Shown: positions 18,701 through 27,451, counted from the stretch's first letter. The stretch: 64,000 bases of DNA from Desulfobulbaceae bacterium (GCA_018335795.1 JAGXRP010000032.1:46654-110653); one strand, 5' to 3'. Notes: generated by a model not told the origin, from the letters alone. Numbers and translations: made by a program.

Positions 18701-21110
18701 CGAGTCTTGGTTCGGCAAATGTCCCTGAATTACATGATATTGTAGTTAGAATTCCGTATCTGTCTTTATTATTTAGATTGGAGGCCGCCCAACCGTCCAT
18801 ATCAAAAACTTGAGCAGAAGCATGACCAATGAAAACTGTCCACATAGCCCCCTTATTGATTTCATTTCTGATTTCGCCACCTTGGAAACCTGAACTTGGT
18901 GCGTCATCTAATTTTCTAACATAACTTATGCTACCACATAAACCTTCATTAATAATTTTATCTTCATAATCTATCCATATCATATTAAAAAATTGACGAC
19001 GTTGACCCACTTTATCACCACCTGTAAGGAACAATACATTTTTCATCCATCGATTGGGAGGAATGGTATCGTAAACAATGGCTTTGTCCACATAATCGCG
19101 CATTTGGATTAAAGTGTTTGCAGGTACTCTACTCGTAAGAATTTCAGGTACGAAATCTTCTTCACCATCTAAGCAACCGTACCACCAATCGCTTGATGGA
19201 TTTCCCCATGTAGGGACAAACATATTACTGACTGCATCAATATAATTCATTCGAGGGTCATAAGTGGCATCTCCGGCTAACATTAAATAGCGAACTTTGG
19301 GTGATTGCCAATTATCATATGCATGTTTCAAAAATTTCTTAATAGCATATGCAGATTGCTTCCCAAAGTTAAATTCATTATAAACATCATAAACATCAAT
19401 TATTTGAATCTCAAATCCTTGGGTCTTAGTCCTAAATTCAGCTAATCTTTCAACTTCGAGAGTGAAATTTTCATGGGTTAAATATATCGCATTAGCCTTT
19501 CTGTTGCTACTCGCAAGATTTTTGAAGGTGATTTTTCTGATTTGAACATTTTGTGCAGATTTCAAATCGTGAGTGAGTATATTAACTTTTTTGTTAGTAT
19601 TGATGTTCAAATCTGCTTGGTATCTGATACCGTTGTTTGATTCGATAAATCCTGAAAAATTCGCAAACTGTATTTGTGTAAATTCTCTGGCTGAATTTGG
19701 GTCGTCTTTTACAGTAGCAAATGACCAAATGTCACCTGCAGTAATATTGTTGATGCTCTTTGCTCCAAGTTTTGCAAATTCATTACGATTGCCTTGTAAT
19801 GCATTAGGACTATTGACAATTGCAACGATTTCAGTGCCTTTTGGAAGTTGGCTTATCACACCATTCAAAGTAGAACTAAAAGCTTCATCGTACAAGTAAG
19901 TAGCTAGTGAATCTCCCGGCTTACGATACAAAATGTGAATACCGTTTTGTATGCGATAAATTTTTGTGTCATTTAGAACTATGGAGGTGAATTTACTTAT
20001 TTGAGCACCTCCGCCAAAAACAAATCCTTGCTTTTGATTCTTGCCAAATCTTATTATTCTCTCGGCTGTATCAAGTGCAATAATATCATTACTTTGATAG
20101 CCTGAAATTCTAACAGTCGAAGGGCTTTTTGTGAAAAATTCTGATTTCCCGTTATCAGCAATAGTTTTTAAAGTACCTTCAAGAATTAAGTATTGCAAGC
20201 CTACTTGTGAGTTTGTTGTATTATAGACTTGATGATACTCGAAAGCAATTTCGTTTAATCCGAATGAAGCCTGACTTCCATTCATTAACCCCATCAATGT
20301 ACCACTTTTGTAACCTGTAATGGAATCTCTATCTTTGAATTCGTTATTTATATTTAACCTCAGATCATAATATGTTAATGTCGGGACAGCGTTCAGTATT
20401 GAATCTTGAATAGTCCGATACTGAGCAAAAAGACGAATTTCATCAGAATTATCACCCGTTGCATTGATGTCAATCTGTGTTTTAAATGAGGCAATCGGGC
20501 GATTTGGCGATGGATTCAAAACAGTCCAATACCACCCCTCGCCCATAATAGTTCGAGAGTCAGCCGTGACACTTGCAGTGACTTCGCTCCCAGCCCAAGG
20601 TCTATCGAATTCTGAACCTAATGAATAGATTGTTTCCTTTTGGATGTGTATGCGATAATCTGCTTTTTCAGTTACTGTCACTTGACCTGCATCCTCAGTC
20701 AAAATATAGTTCTGTGGCTCTTTTGTGTTATCTATATACAAGAAAAACGGCTCGTGCGAAGCATAAAAATCCCAATGAGTAGTATCGCCATATGGGCGTC
20801 TTCCGTAGAAAATCAATTTTGAATTGTTGTCTATTACTCCATTATCGTCAATAATATAACGGGAATAAGCTTTGCCAAGATGAACCAAATGAATGTGATT
20901 GATGCTTGTTCCTGCAAGTTCAGGCATCAGCTTTATCAACTCAGAAAAGGATACAGCAGTGACGCCATCTACTTTTGTTTCTATTTTAATGTAGGTCTTG
21001 CTATAGTCGAACCAATCAAGTTCGCCATTATTCAAACCGAATTCATGTGATATAGCTTGGGAATTGATAAAAAACATAATCCCAATAGTGATAATTGCAT
21101 ATATTTTCAT
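15789..21110 (-). CDS. giant C25 (gingipain/PorU-like) peptidase with T9SS C-terminal sorting domain
   Basis: Predicted cell-surface or secreted cysteine peptidase of about 1770 residues. Counting from the upstream ATG at 21152, the C25 domain spans about 555-915. The catalytic pair would be His777 in FIGHAS and Cys807 in SCNSG. CARDB-like and other beta-rich regions fill about 920-1690. The end (about 1700-1787: VVPNPATELTQIEF ... LPTGVYFFVVNAEGN) is a type A T9SS sorting domain. The frame opens at ATG 21152, but ATG 21110 gives a clean signal peptide (MKIYAIITIGIMFFINSQA). PorU, the T9SS sortase, is the best-known relative, but PorU is usually shorter and the SCNSGTF context looks more like an exported C25 protease. 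I keep both possibilities. Confidence 0.82.
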   Translation of the reverse strand: MKIYAIITIGIMFFINSQAISHEFGLNNGELDWFDYSKTYIKIETKVDGVTAVSFSELIKLMPELAGTSINHIHLVHLGKAYSRYIIDDNGVIDNNSKLIFYGRRPYGDTTHWDFYASHEPFFLYIDNTKEPQNYILTEDAGQVTVTEKADYRIHIQKETIYSLGSEFDRPWAGSEVTASVTADSRTIMGEGWYWTVLNPSPNRPIASFKTQIDINATGDNSDEIRLFAQYRTIQDSILNAVPTLTYYDLRLNINNEFKDRDSITGYKSGTLMGLMNGSQASFGLNEIAFEYHQVYNTTNSQVGLQYLILEGTLKTIADNGKSEFFTKSPSTVRISGYQSNDIIALDTAERIIRFGKNQKQGFVFGGGAQISKFTSIVLNDTKIYRIQNGIHILYRKPGDSLATYLYDEAFSSTLNGVISQLPKGTEIVAIVNSPNALQGNRNEFAKLGAKSINNITAGDIWSFATVKDDPNSAREFTQIQFANFSGFIESNNGIRYQADLNINTNKKVNILTHDLKSAQNVQIRKITFKNLASSNRKANAIYLTHENFTLEVERLAEFRTKTQGFEIQIIDVYDVYNEFNFGKQSAYAIKKFLKHAYDNWQSPKVRYLMLAGDATYDPRMNYIDAVSNMFVPTWGNPSSDWWYGCLDGEEDFVPEILTSRVPANTLIQMRDYVDKAIVYDTIPPNRWMKNVLFLTGGDKVGQRRQFFNMIWIDYEDKIINEGLCGSISYVRKLDDAPSSGFQGGEIRNEINKGAMWTVFIGHASAQVFDMDGWAASNLNNKDRYGILTTISCNSGTFAEPRLVFSRNEQYLMQKEKGFVCVFGSSTLGWVGEHNFISSSMMDLLSDTTKKVRNLAELLQHGKSRMYPGALRQLWTLYQFSMLGDPLIRVRHATDPDLYLLQSDIRINSEINPNISDKDESISITGLLNNYGIKASSNFALNLVRTYKGVSDTLSYIYNGLCNSEDFSFDLPIKSMSGTHTITIIADPDNNVYDLDRSNNQITFSVEVFGNKLLPIEPLALWDVNSKTPKFRLIEPLSGAFDYEFQVLNPENGAILDYSTTKEQSANIVINETHLDYTPNTSLVVGDLYFLKSKRIEPNSDDNDFDVLPFISSSKSIDNQANWTLPFNDNLQLDDLEKLTVDNNQISLKDSLFAFKIISVKGVSDDSGTRIIEPYIMMQVGDKVTADGPFDIGISVTVINSRAFPDSIVHRRFDTWGLESNEFNWRKDSASFRLVEFLRDSVSDDDFVMMGSCRSSFRLPVYFKVYEENPGYGSIDTLLAEFKKLGSLIGDTLDINLNNLGQNISFAMMGWRGAPVGSIPEGINMDGDSVVVDGFITKFEPNGKMTSPNIGPALKWNNININGNLETTTADINIKIYGLNKTNTPVLLVSSALKQNIDISSINAIEYPHIYFEVEFIAKDLSVQQYFSSAKTNLTSILVNYLPTAELALVQSETKSDKESYILGDLASMNVAVRNLSFRASADNVDAEVVVRKGGNETITYNYKIESIGANETITTNMLIDTKELDSLNSIFINIDRDAKLNELYTFNNTASSSLRVGPDTEKPHIRLKFDGLDFVDGNYVSRQPVVEVHLFDNSKLSFDDAKLISVRINGFLHPYQRTIWHEFEPISDGTDLKAIFRFMPDTLQYADASIIVYFSDLEGNADTVEFTAKVMLNNANISVPNVVPNPATELTQIEFMYAAPAGGANVVISFFDLHGNEVRKIGQTLAVGLNKVQFDLRDNYGSILPTGVYFFVVNAEGNYFHEPQRGKLVIVR

Positions 21111-21176
21111 TTCGCTGCGAAATTTGTTCATGTTCATATATATATAACACATTAGAGTGCATTTTGTTTACAACAA

Positions 21177-21217
21177 AACAAAAAAAAACCATGAAATATT
21201 CAAATTTCATGGTTTTT
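21177..21217 (-). terminator. rho-independent terminator after the four-helix membrane protein gene
   Basis: Perfect 14-bp inverted repeat (AAAAACCATGAAAT at 21184-21197, its complement at 21204-21217) with a six-base loop. Read on the minus strand it is followed by a run of T. It isolates the upstream minus-strand gene (stop at 21237) from the C25 peptidase gene. Confidence 0.85.
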
Positions 21218-21236
21218 AGTAAAAAATTAATGATTT

Positions 21237-22601
21237 TTAGCTTCTTGAATCGCCACCGTAAGATTTATAACCTGATTTTGGTTTTTCTTCACGAAGAGAG
21301 AACATAATTTTCTTAGCAATTTCTTCGGCTACGACTTTTTGGATTTGGTCGCCGGAAGTCATATAGTCTTCGATAGCAGTTTCAACTCTTGTACGGATAA
21401 TTTCAGCAGTTTGTCCAACGAGCGCGTTAGATAACTGGTGAATATCTGCTTGCTGTCCTCTGAGAGCTTCGAGCTGACTACGATTAGCATCTTCCATTTT
21501 CTTCAACATCTTGTCCATACGTTCTTCTTCTTCAGTGTACATTAGTGTAACAGCAAGAAGCGAAAGCAACATAAACTCAAGCGAAATCGCTAAAAGTATG
21601 AAAGAAGGACGTGTTGCAGGGATAAATTTTAGACCACGAATACCAACGGCAACGATAAGGAACGCAGCACCACCATAAGCAAGACCTGTAACGAGGTTTG
21701 AATATTTTTCGGTAAAGTGATGAGACATATACAGTCTGAATCCTTTTGTAATGTGCAATCTATTGCGTCTCCACAATAAACCATTTTTCAAGTCAATAAT
21801 TTCGATTACAACGAAATCTGAGAAAAATTCTTTGATACGAGTGTAAATTGCTTCGTTACGGAAGAAAACGATGTCAGTGTCATTATCGAACACATCGTCA
21901 AATCTTGCAGATTGGAACGGTGAAGCGATGTCTTCAGTCATAGTTCTGTCCCATATCATCCTGAATGCAGAGCGAACTTCCGAAATGTCCTTTTCGGCAA
22001 GTTTATCGTCAGGCATTATTAGCAAATCAATGATTTCATCAGCAAAACCGGTTTGCAGACGTAACTTAACCTTCGTATTATCTATTTGCCGGTCAAGTAG
22101 CATCGCCATAAATCCGATATTGGACGGCATGAACATAGTTATCAAAAGGGTGGTTATGAAAGAAAAGATTAATGCCAAGATTGAAAAACCGAGCCAAGGC
22201 TCAAGTATGATGGCATTATCTCCAAGCACAGGTGCTTTAGCGTAAAACTCTGCAGCATTCTTAGAATAACCGTGTTCTTCTTCATTTCTGGCGTCCCAAG
22301 AAAAATCGAAGATGTATTCACGATTAATTAAATCCTTGGAAATTGGTTTACCCATCCCTTCCATTTCTTTTTCTTTGGAAGTTGTACCCCAAGATAGCCC
22401 ATCGAACTTCACAAAACCAATTTTTTGTTGTTGGTCCATAGATGGTTCGAAAAGAGGAACCACAAACCCGGCTATGAGTTGAGGAACCATATTAAAGAAA
22501 TAGAAATAGAAAAAGAAGGCTGACATAGCCAAAAGTAAAACTACATGTTGTACTCCAACATTGTGTTTCTTTGTTTTGACAGAAAAGTTCTTGATTGTCA
22601 T
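21237..22601 (-). CDS. unrecognised four-helix membrane protein with C-terminal coiled coil
   Basis: I recognise no family. Hydrophobic spans lie at about 18-50, 135-158, 305-325 and 332-353. Between the first two is a polar, probably periplasmic loop (SMDQQQKIGFVKF ... APVLGDN). Between the second and third is a soluble region of about 145 residues with LRLQTGFADEIIDLLIMPDDK and RMIWDRTMTEDIASPF. After the last helix comes a strongly charged coiled coil (EEEERMDKMLKKMEDANRSQLEALRGQQADIHQ is heptad-like), then a Gly/Ser tail. The layout recalls scaffold or motor-associated inner-membrane proteins, but that is only resemblance of shape. It is a single-gene unit closed by its own terminator. 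Confidence 0.75.
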   Translation of the reverse strand: MTIKNFSVKTKKHNVGVQHVVLLLAMSAFFFYFYFFNMVPQLIAGFVVPLFEPSMDQQQKIGFVKFDGLSWGTTSKEKEMEGMGKPISKDLINREYIFDFSWDARNEEEHGYSKNAAEFYAKAPVLGDNAIILEPWLGFSILALIFSFITTLLITMFMPSNIGFMAMLLDRQIDNTKVKLRLQTGFADEIIDLLIMPDDKLAEKDISEVRSAFRMIWDRTMTEDIASPFQSARFDDVFDNDTDIVFFRNEAIYTRIKEFFSDFVVIEIIDLKNGLLWRRNRLHITKGFRLYMSHHFTEKYSNLVTGLAYGGAAFLIVAVGIRGLKFIPATRPSFILLAISLEFMLLSLLAVTLMYTEEEERMDKMLKKMEDANRSQLEALRGQQADIHQLSNALVGQTAEIIRTRVETAIEDYMTSGDQIQKVVAEEIAKKIMFSLREEKPKSGYKSYGGDSRS

Positions 22602-23071
22602 TAGTGTATCACTCCTGATTACTTCAAAAATTCAATATTTATATTCTTATTTGTGTTCATTTAACATATTAAAATTACGAAAAAATAAAACAAATTCTAA
22701 ATATTTTTTCACAATTCTTCACTTTTTTTAAATTTTTATTCATTTTTCAAACTTTTTTAAGTTTTTGCTATTCATAAAAGACTAATATAATAGAGTTTTG
22801 TCAATTAGTATGCTTTTTTCCGCATTTCTATCATTTTTTTTTGTAATTTTGTAATATGAGAAACAGAACAGTCAAAGCAGGTATTAAAATTCTTTACAGC
22901 GGAACAATTCGCGGTAATTCATTTTTATCTTGTCTAGGTGTGATGTCTTCTTTGCTCCACAAAATAACCGTCTCAGGACGAATTCCTTCTAGTCTCTAAT
23001 ATTCTATTCTTCCTTATTCCTTATTAAAGTTTTTTAATCTATTTTTTTTGAACATAAACATTGAGGTAATC
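22602..23071 (+). promoter_or_regulatory. 470-base intergenic region with a long leader ahead of lysine aminotransferase
   Basis: A TAATTTTG box at 22844-22851 matches the Bacteroidota -7 consensus TAnnTTTG; I see no good -33 TTTG at the usual distance. A transcript from it would have a leader of about 215 bases before the ATG at 23072. The leader holds a 47-codon open frame (22856-22999) and two small stem-loops, TTACAGCG/CGCGGTAA at about 22898-22921 and CGTC-TCAG-GACG at 22969-22980. The left half (22602-22840) is very AT-rich, and I see nothing in it apart from the expected minus-strand promoter area. Confidence 0.4.
22856..22999 (+). CDS. possible 47-residue leader peptide or chance open frame
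   Basis: ATG-to-TAA frame of 48 codons starting MRNRTVKAGIKILYSG and ending GRIPSSL, with several basic residues and no acidic ones. Its ATG lies five bases after the TAATTTTG box, so the transcript would be almost leaderless for this frame. No Shine-Dalgarno is visible. It matches nothing I know. It may be a regulatory leader for the aminotransferase gene, a small basic protein, or chance. Confidence 0.25.
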   Translation: MRNRTVKAGIKILYSGTIRGNSFLSCLGVMSSLLHKITVSGRIPSSL

Positions 23072-24424
23072 ATGTTAGTTGAATCATTAAGATATAAATC
23101 TAAATATCATGTTGATGCTATTGACGTAAAAAAAGAACTAAAAAAGCATATGCTTGCAGATGGTTTTGATTTTATTTTGGACTTATACACTAGTCAAGGT
23201 TCTGATTTAAGAGAATCCATAAACGGTCGGTCATTTCTTGATATGTTTACTTGTTATGCATCTATGCCAATTGGTATGAATCATCCCAAAATGATTGACC
23301 CCAGATTCTTGGAATATATTGGGAAAGTGGCATTAAACAAACCATCAAATTCAGATATATATACATCTGAATTAGCCACTTTTGTAAAGACATTCTTCGA
23401 AATTGCAGTTCCGAAGCATTTCAAATACGGATTCTTTATCGAAGGCGGCGGCTTGGCAGTCGAAAATGCGCTTAAGGCTGCATTTGACTACAAAATACGT
23501 CGTAACTTCCGCAAAGGTTGTACTACTGAGCGCGGTACTCAAATTTTGCATTTCAACGAAGCGTTCCATGGAAGAACAGGCTATACAATGTCGCTTACTA
23601 ATACAGACCCTAAAAAGGTAAAGCTATTCCCGAAATTTGATTGGGCAAGAATTTTAAATCCCAAAATTACATTCCCTTTGAATGAAGAAAATTATGACAA
23701 AGTAATAGCCGCAGAAAAAATCTCTATAGAAGCAATCAAAAAAGCTTACAGAGACAACCCTGACGATATTGCAGGAATAATTATCGAACCGATTCAAGGC
23801 GAAGGCGGAGACAACCACTTCAGAAATGAATTTTTGCAACAATTGAAAGACATTGCCCACGAAAATGATTCGCTCTTGATTTTTGATGAAGTCCAAACCG
23901 GAGTTGGCTTGACAGGCTCTATGTGGGCTCATGAACAAATGGGAGTCGAACCCGATATCATGGCATTTGGAAAAAAAATGCAAGTATGCGGTATATTAGT
24001 TGGCGACAAAATTGACGAAGAACCTGAAAACGTCTTCAAAGTTTCGAGCAGGATTAATTCTACTTGGGGCGGAAATTTGGTTGATATGGTACGAGCGACC
24101 AAATATCTCGAAATCATCGAAGAAGAGAAATTGGTCGAAAATGCCAAGGAAATTGGTTCATACTTGGGCGAACGGCTTTATGAATTGAAATGTGAATTCA
24201 GCGAATTGCTTTATAATGACAGAGGCAGAGGATTGTTCAGAGCAATTGACTTTACTGATGTTGCAAAACGCGATGCTTTTGTCAAGGCATGTTTCAAAAA
24301 TCAAATGATTATTTTACCTTCAGGCTCGAATGCGATTCGTTTCAGACCGGCTTTGAATATCTCAAGAGCTGAGATAGACAAAGGAATGGATATAATCATT
24401 AAATCAATCAAAGAAGTAATTTGA
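23072..24424 (+). CDS. lat: L-lysine 6-aminotransferase
   Basis: PLP enzyme that moves the epsilon-amino group of lysine to 2-oxoglutarate, giving the semialdehyde that cyclises to piperideine-6-carboxylate. The family stretches FFIEGGGLAVENALKAAFD, FNEAFHGRTGYTMSLTNT, IIEPIQGEGGDNHF, LLIFDEVQTGVGLTG and MAFGKKMQVCGI are present; Lys301 is the probable PLP lysine. At 450 residues it is the length of the Mycobacterium enzyme. The frame extends to a TTG at 23048, but ATG 23072 has GAGG eight bases upstream. It is a stand-alone unit between a long leader and a strong terminator, so it may start lysine catabolism or make 2-aminoadipate. Confidence 0.88.
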   Translation: MLVESLRYKSKYHVDAIDVKKELKKHMLADGFDFILDLYTSQGSDLRESINGRSFLDMFTCYASMPIGMNHPKMIDPRFLEYIGKVALNKPSNSDIYTSELATFVKTFFEIAVPKHFKYGFFIEGGGLAVENALKAAFDYKIRRNFRKGCTTERGTQILHFNEAFHGRTGYTMSLTNTDPKKVKLFPKFDWARILNPKITFPLNEENYDKVIAAEKISIEAIKKAYRDNPDDIAGIIIEPIQGEGGDNHFRNEFLQQLKDIAHENDSLLIFDEVQTGVGLTGSMWAHEQMGVEPDIMAFGKKMQVCGILVGDKIDEEPENVFKVSSRINSTWGGNLVDMVRATKYLEIIEEEKLVENAKEIGSYLGERLYELKCEFSELLYNDRGRGLFRAIDFTDVAKRDAFVKACFKNQMIILPSGSNAIRFRPALNISRAEIDKGMDIIIKSIKEVI

Positions 24425-24442
24425 TGCTTTTCTTAGAAAAAA

Positions 24443-24486
24443 TAACCGCTTCAGGTGATTAGCATACCTGAAGTGGTTAACTTTTG
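24443..24486 (+). terminator. rho-independent terminator after lat
   Basis: Fourteen-base stem (TAACCGCTTCAGGT at 24443-24456 with 24466-24479, one G-T pair), nine-base loop, then CTTTTGTTATTTTT. Twenty bases after the stop. Confidence 0.9.
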
Positions 24487-24540
24487 TTATTTTTGTTGTA
24501 TATTTACAAAATTTTTATGTAAAATTTATAAGATAAAGTT

Positions 24541-25290
24541 ATGTCAGGTCACAGTAAATGGGCAAATATTAAGCATAGAAAAGGCAGACAAGACGCTCTG
24601 CGAGGCAAGGTTTTCACACGATTGGCAAAAGAAATCACTGTTTCGGCACGTGAAGGTGGTGGTGATGTAGGGGCTAATCCACGATTGCGACTTGCGGTCC
24701 AAAATGCAAAAGCTGTAAATATGCCAAACGACAATATTTCACGTGCTATTAAAAAAGGTACGGGAGAAATTGAGGGTGTAAATTACGAAGAGTTAACCTA
24801 CGAAGGATACGCACCATGCGGAGTAGCTGTTATCCTTGAAACAGTTACCGATAACAAAAAAAGAACGGTTGCTGATGTTCGTTCAATGTTCGGGAAATTA
24901 GGCGGCAACATGGGAGAAACTAATTCCGTAGCTTGGAGTTTCGACCGCAAAGGTGTTGTCACAATCAAAACTCTCGGCAAAACTGAAGATGAATTATTTG
25001 AAGCAGTTTTAGAATCGGGCGCTGAAGATATCGAATACGATTCTGAAGAATCACGAATAATCTGCCAAATGACGGATTTTGGCAATGTTTTCAAATATTT
25101 TGATGAAAATGGATTCGAATTGGGCGAAAGCAAATTGGAATATATGCCTCAAAATTACACAAAGATTACAACTGTAGAAGATGCCAAAAAAGTACTGAAA
25201 TTTATTGATACTTTTGAAGATTATGATGATGTCCAGAACCTATATCACAATATGGATTTGGATGATTCGATTGCAGACCAAATTGATTAA
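24541..25290 (+). CDS. yebC: YebC/PmpR/TACO1-family protein
   Basis: Cytoplasmic protein of the YebC family, reported as a DNA-binding regulator and as a translation factor for difficult proline-containing stretches. The start MSGHSKWANIKHRKG is the family hallmark, followed by LAKEITVSAREGGGD and the YEGYAPCGVAVILE domain. It has normal length. A TATTTTTG box at 24488-24495 could be its promoter. The gene order yebC-ruvC is common in bacteria. Confidence 0.96.
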   Translation: MSGHSKWANIKHRKGRQDALRGKVFTRLAKEITVSAREGGGDVGANPRLRLAVQNAKAVNMPNDNISRAIKKGTGEIEGVNYEELTYEGYAPCGVAVILETVTDNKKRTVADVRSMFGKLGGNMGETNSVAWSFDRKGVVTIKTLGKTEDELFEAVLESGAEDIEYDSEESRIICQMTDFGNVFKYFDENGFELGESKLEYMPQNYTKITTVEDAKKVLKFIDTFEDYDDVQNLYHNMDLDDSIADQID

Positions 25291-25329
25291 TTAAACTCGG
25301 TACGAACAGTACCGAATCAATAAAACGAT

Positions 25330-25872
25330 ATGAGAATTCTCGGAATTGACCCCGGTTCTGTGATTTGTGGTTACGGCATAATCGAAGTCGAAGCCGGCAA
25401 AATAATCTTAGTAGAATATGGCGTTATTAAGGCTAAGAAAAAAGAAGAGGATTTCCCTCTCCGATTGAAAGAAATTTTTGAGAGACTCACAAGTGTGATT
25501 GAAAGGCATTTGCCCGATGAATCGGCACTAGAATCCGTATTTTTCTCCAAGAATGTACAATCGCTCATGAAACTTTCGCATGCCCGTGCTGCTGCGATGC
25601 TGGCTTCAACTTTGAGAGAAATACCGGTAGCTGAATATTCCCCACGTGAAGTAAAAAAAGCAGTTACGGGCAATGGAAACGCATCGAAACAACAAGTTGA
25701 GTATATGGTGAAGAGCTTATTGAAGATTTCGGAAACACACGAATTTTTCGATGCTACTGATGCCTTAGCCGTTGCCTTATGCCACGCATTTAAATGGAAA
25801 CAGAATGCTTCACCGGTCAAGAATTGGAAAGATTATGCGGCACGAAATCCTGAAAGAGTGGTCAAGAACTGA
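25330..25872 (+). CDS. ruvC: crossover junction endodeoxyribonuclease RuvC
   Basis: Holliday-junction resolvase that cuts four-way DNA junctions with RuvAB during recombination. The acidic active site is visible: Asp7 (LGIDPG), Glu68 (ALESVFF), Asp141 and Asp144 (FDATDALAVALCH). It lies 39 bases after yebC and is probably co-transcribed. The last 11 bases overlap the 3' end of the convergent O-antigen ligase-like gene. Confidence 0.96.
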   Translation: MRILGIDPGSVICGYGIIEVEAGKIILVEYGVIKAKKKEEDFPLRLKEIFERLTSVIERHLPDESALESVFFSKNVQSLMKLSHARAAAMLASTLREIPVAEYSPREVKKAVTGNGNASKQQVEYMVKSLLKISETHEFFDATDALAVALCHAFKWKQNASPVKNWKDYAARNPERVVKN

Positions 25873-27340
25873 TTTTGCGAGCTTTTTCCCTAGTTTCGTT
25901 TTCAATGTAACTACTTAAATTCATTCTGATTCTATCTCTTAAAGGTATTTTAACTGCCCTGAAAACAAAATAATTTTTCTTATAGTCAATTATATATTGA
26001 TTAATAGGTGCTATGATAAACAGAAGCAAAAAATAAGTATGGATTTGAATAATTTGGTTAGCGGTAATATAGCTGTTTATGAAATAGTAAACAGTAAGAT
26101 ATAATCCAAGACGTAGTAACTTAAGTAGTTCAGGGTCAATGTCTGTGATTTGTCTGTGCTTCAAATTAAAATGTATAGTTTGGGCAAAAAGTTTAAGTAA
26201 CATTCCGAAAAATCCGATGAAACCAACGATTCCAAGTTCAGATAAGACCTGCATTATTGTAGTGTCACTGAAAACCCAATTTCGAGCATATTCCGTCATA
26301 TAAGCACATCCAAAACCATAACCAAAAATCGGATAATGCAACCAAACAGTAAAATAATCCATCATATTTGTAAATCTGTCACCAAAAGATTCGCCTGACA
26401 AAAGTGTTGACTTCCCACCCAATAAGAACATAAATATACTACTGACTCTAGTCCAAATGAGTGAAATCATACCTTGGTCATTATACGATTGGATTGCAAA
26501 TTCGACAATGAATATTACAGGAAGGGAATAAAGCAAGGATTTGAAAAAGTTAGAAAGATTGCTATACTTTTCAAAAATTAATGCAGTTCCCAATACAAAT
26601 GCAACTCCTAAGATTCCGGTAAGTGAAAATGAAATAATTAGTGATACGATAATCCAGAAAAGAACAAAGAAATTCATGATTGGCTTTTTGAAAAGAAATT
26701 TCTTTGTTTGAATGTAAGGAATGAACATAAAAATAAAGAGAAGATTATTAAACCCTGCTAATGCTGATGGCTCGGAAAAAATCGAAGTCGCTCGAAAAAA
26801 ATTCCCGAATTGCAAGCTAAGCTGAACATAACTATCTTCATCCGAACCCAACAAACCTCTAGCAAACATTGACATATTACTGACATCGAGCCATGCAAAA
26901 GGTAAATCGAAAAAGCGAGCTACAATTTGATAAGCCCCAAAAATATTTATTGAAAGAGACAATACAAGCCAAATACGGACAAATTTCCATATTATAGCCG
27001 AATCAATGCGAATGAAAAACAATACATATGCGAACAATATAGTTTGGTGAAAATGTGCGGTTGTTTTGAAAAACTGAGTTATCTCAACCGGATTGCCTCG
27101 CAAAAGCGGTCCTACACCGGAAATAAAAGTCGAAAAACAAAATAAAAGGAAGAAAATCAAAATCGGATTTTTGGGTATCTTAAACTCTTCACCATACCAA
27201 ACAGCTCTGACCAAAAATGCCACAACAATGAAAAAAGTCAGAAAATCATTGATTGTAATTCCGGTACTTCCAATTGCGAAAAGTTGGAAAATATCGAAAA
27301 AATAGGTAATCGAATATAGTATTATCAGAAAGTTTATCAT
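25862..27340 (-). CDS. O-antigen ligase/polymerase-like membrane protein (Wzy/WaaL)
   Basis: Polytopic inner-membrane protein with about 12 hydrophobic spans. A larger loop near residues 335-370 contains HYPIFGYGFGCAYMTEYARNW, the position and G-x-G-type context where O-antigen ligases and polymerases carry their periplasmic active loop. It is likely to join or polymerise polyprenyl-linked glycan on the periplasmic face. Ligase and polymerase cannot be told apart from sequence. It overlaps ruvC at the 3' end and is separated from the upstream minus-strand gene by a terminator. Confidence 0.72.
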   Translation of the reverse strand: MINFLIILYSITYFFDIFQLFAIGSTGITINDFLTFFIVVAFLVRAVWYGEEFKIPKNPILIFFLLFCFSTFISGVGPLLRGNPVEITQFFKTTAHFHQTILFAYVLFFIRIDSAIIWKFVRIWLVLSLSINIFGAYQIVARFFDLPFAWLDVSNMSMFARGLLGSDEDSYVQLSLQFGNFFRATSIFSEPSALAGFNNLLFIFMFIPYIQTKKFLFKKPIMNFFVLFWIIVSLIISFSLTGILGVAFVLGTALIFEKYSNLSNFFKSLLYSLPVIFIVEFAIQSYNDQGMISLIWTRVSSIFMFLLGGKSTLLSGESFGDRFTNMMDYFTVWLHYPIFGYGFGCAYMTEYARNWVFSDTTIMQVLSELGIVGFIGFFGMLLKLFAQTIHFNLKHRQITDIDPELLKLLRLGLYLTVYYFINSYITANQIIQIHTYFLLLFIIAPINQYIIDYKKNYFVFRAVKIPLRDRIRMNLSSYIENETREKARKISS

Positions 27341-27381
27341 GTGTTCAAATTAATTTGCTAAAATAGCTAATCTGAGCGAAA

Positions 27382-27418
27382 CAACAAAAAGGTGCATCAG
27401 AGTAAATCATGATGCACC
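27382..27418 (-). terminator. rho-independent terminator after threonine dehydrogenase
   Basis: Perfect nine-base stem GGTGCATCA (27391-27399) with TGATGCACC (27410-27418). On the minus strand it is followed by TTTTTGTTGT. It closes the unit that ends with the threonine dehydrogenase gene. Confidence 0.85.
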
Positions 27419-27451
27419 ATAATATTTATTTCTTGAGAATGACGATTTTGA

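Noticed and set aside
22961..24455. A 17-base match (15 identical) between the lat leader (22961-22977) and the lat terminator (24439-24455)
   Set aside because: Part of the second copy belongs to the terminator stem and the match is short; chance is the simplest explanation.
25862..25872. Frameshift at the ruvC / O-antigen ligase junction
   Set aside because: Both proteins have natural ends; the 11-base overlap is a tail-to-tail overlap like several others in the window.
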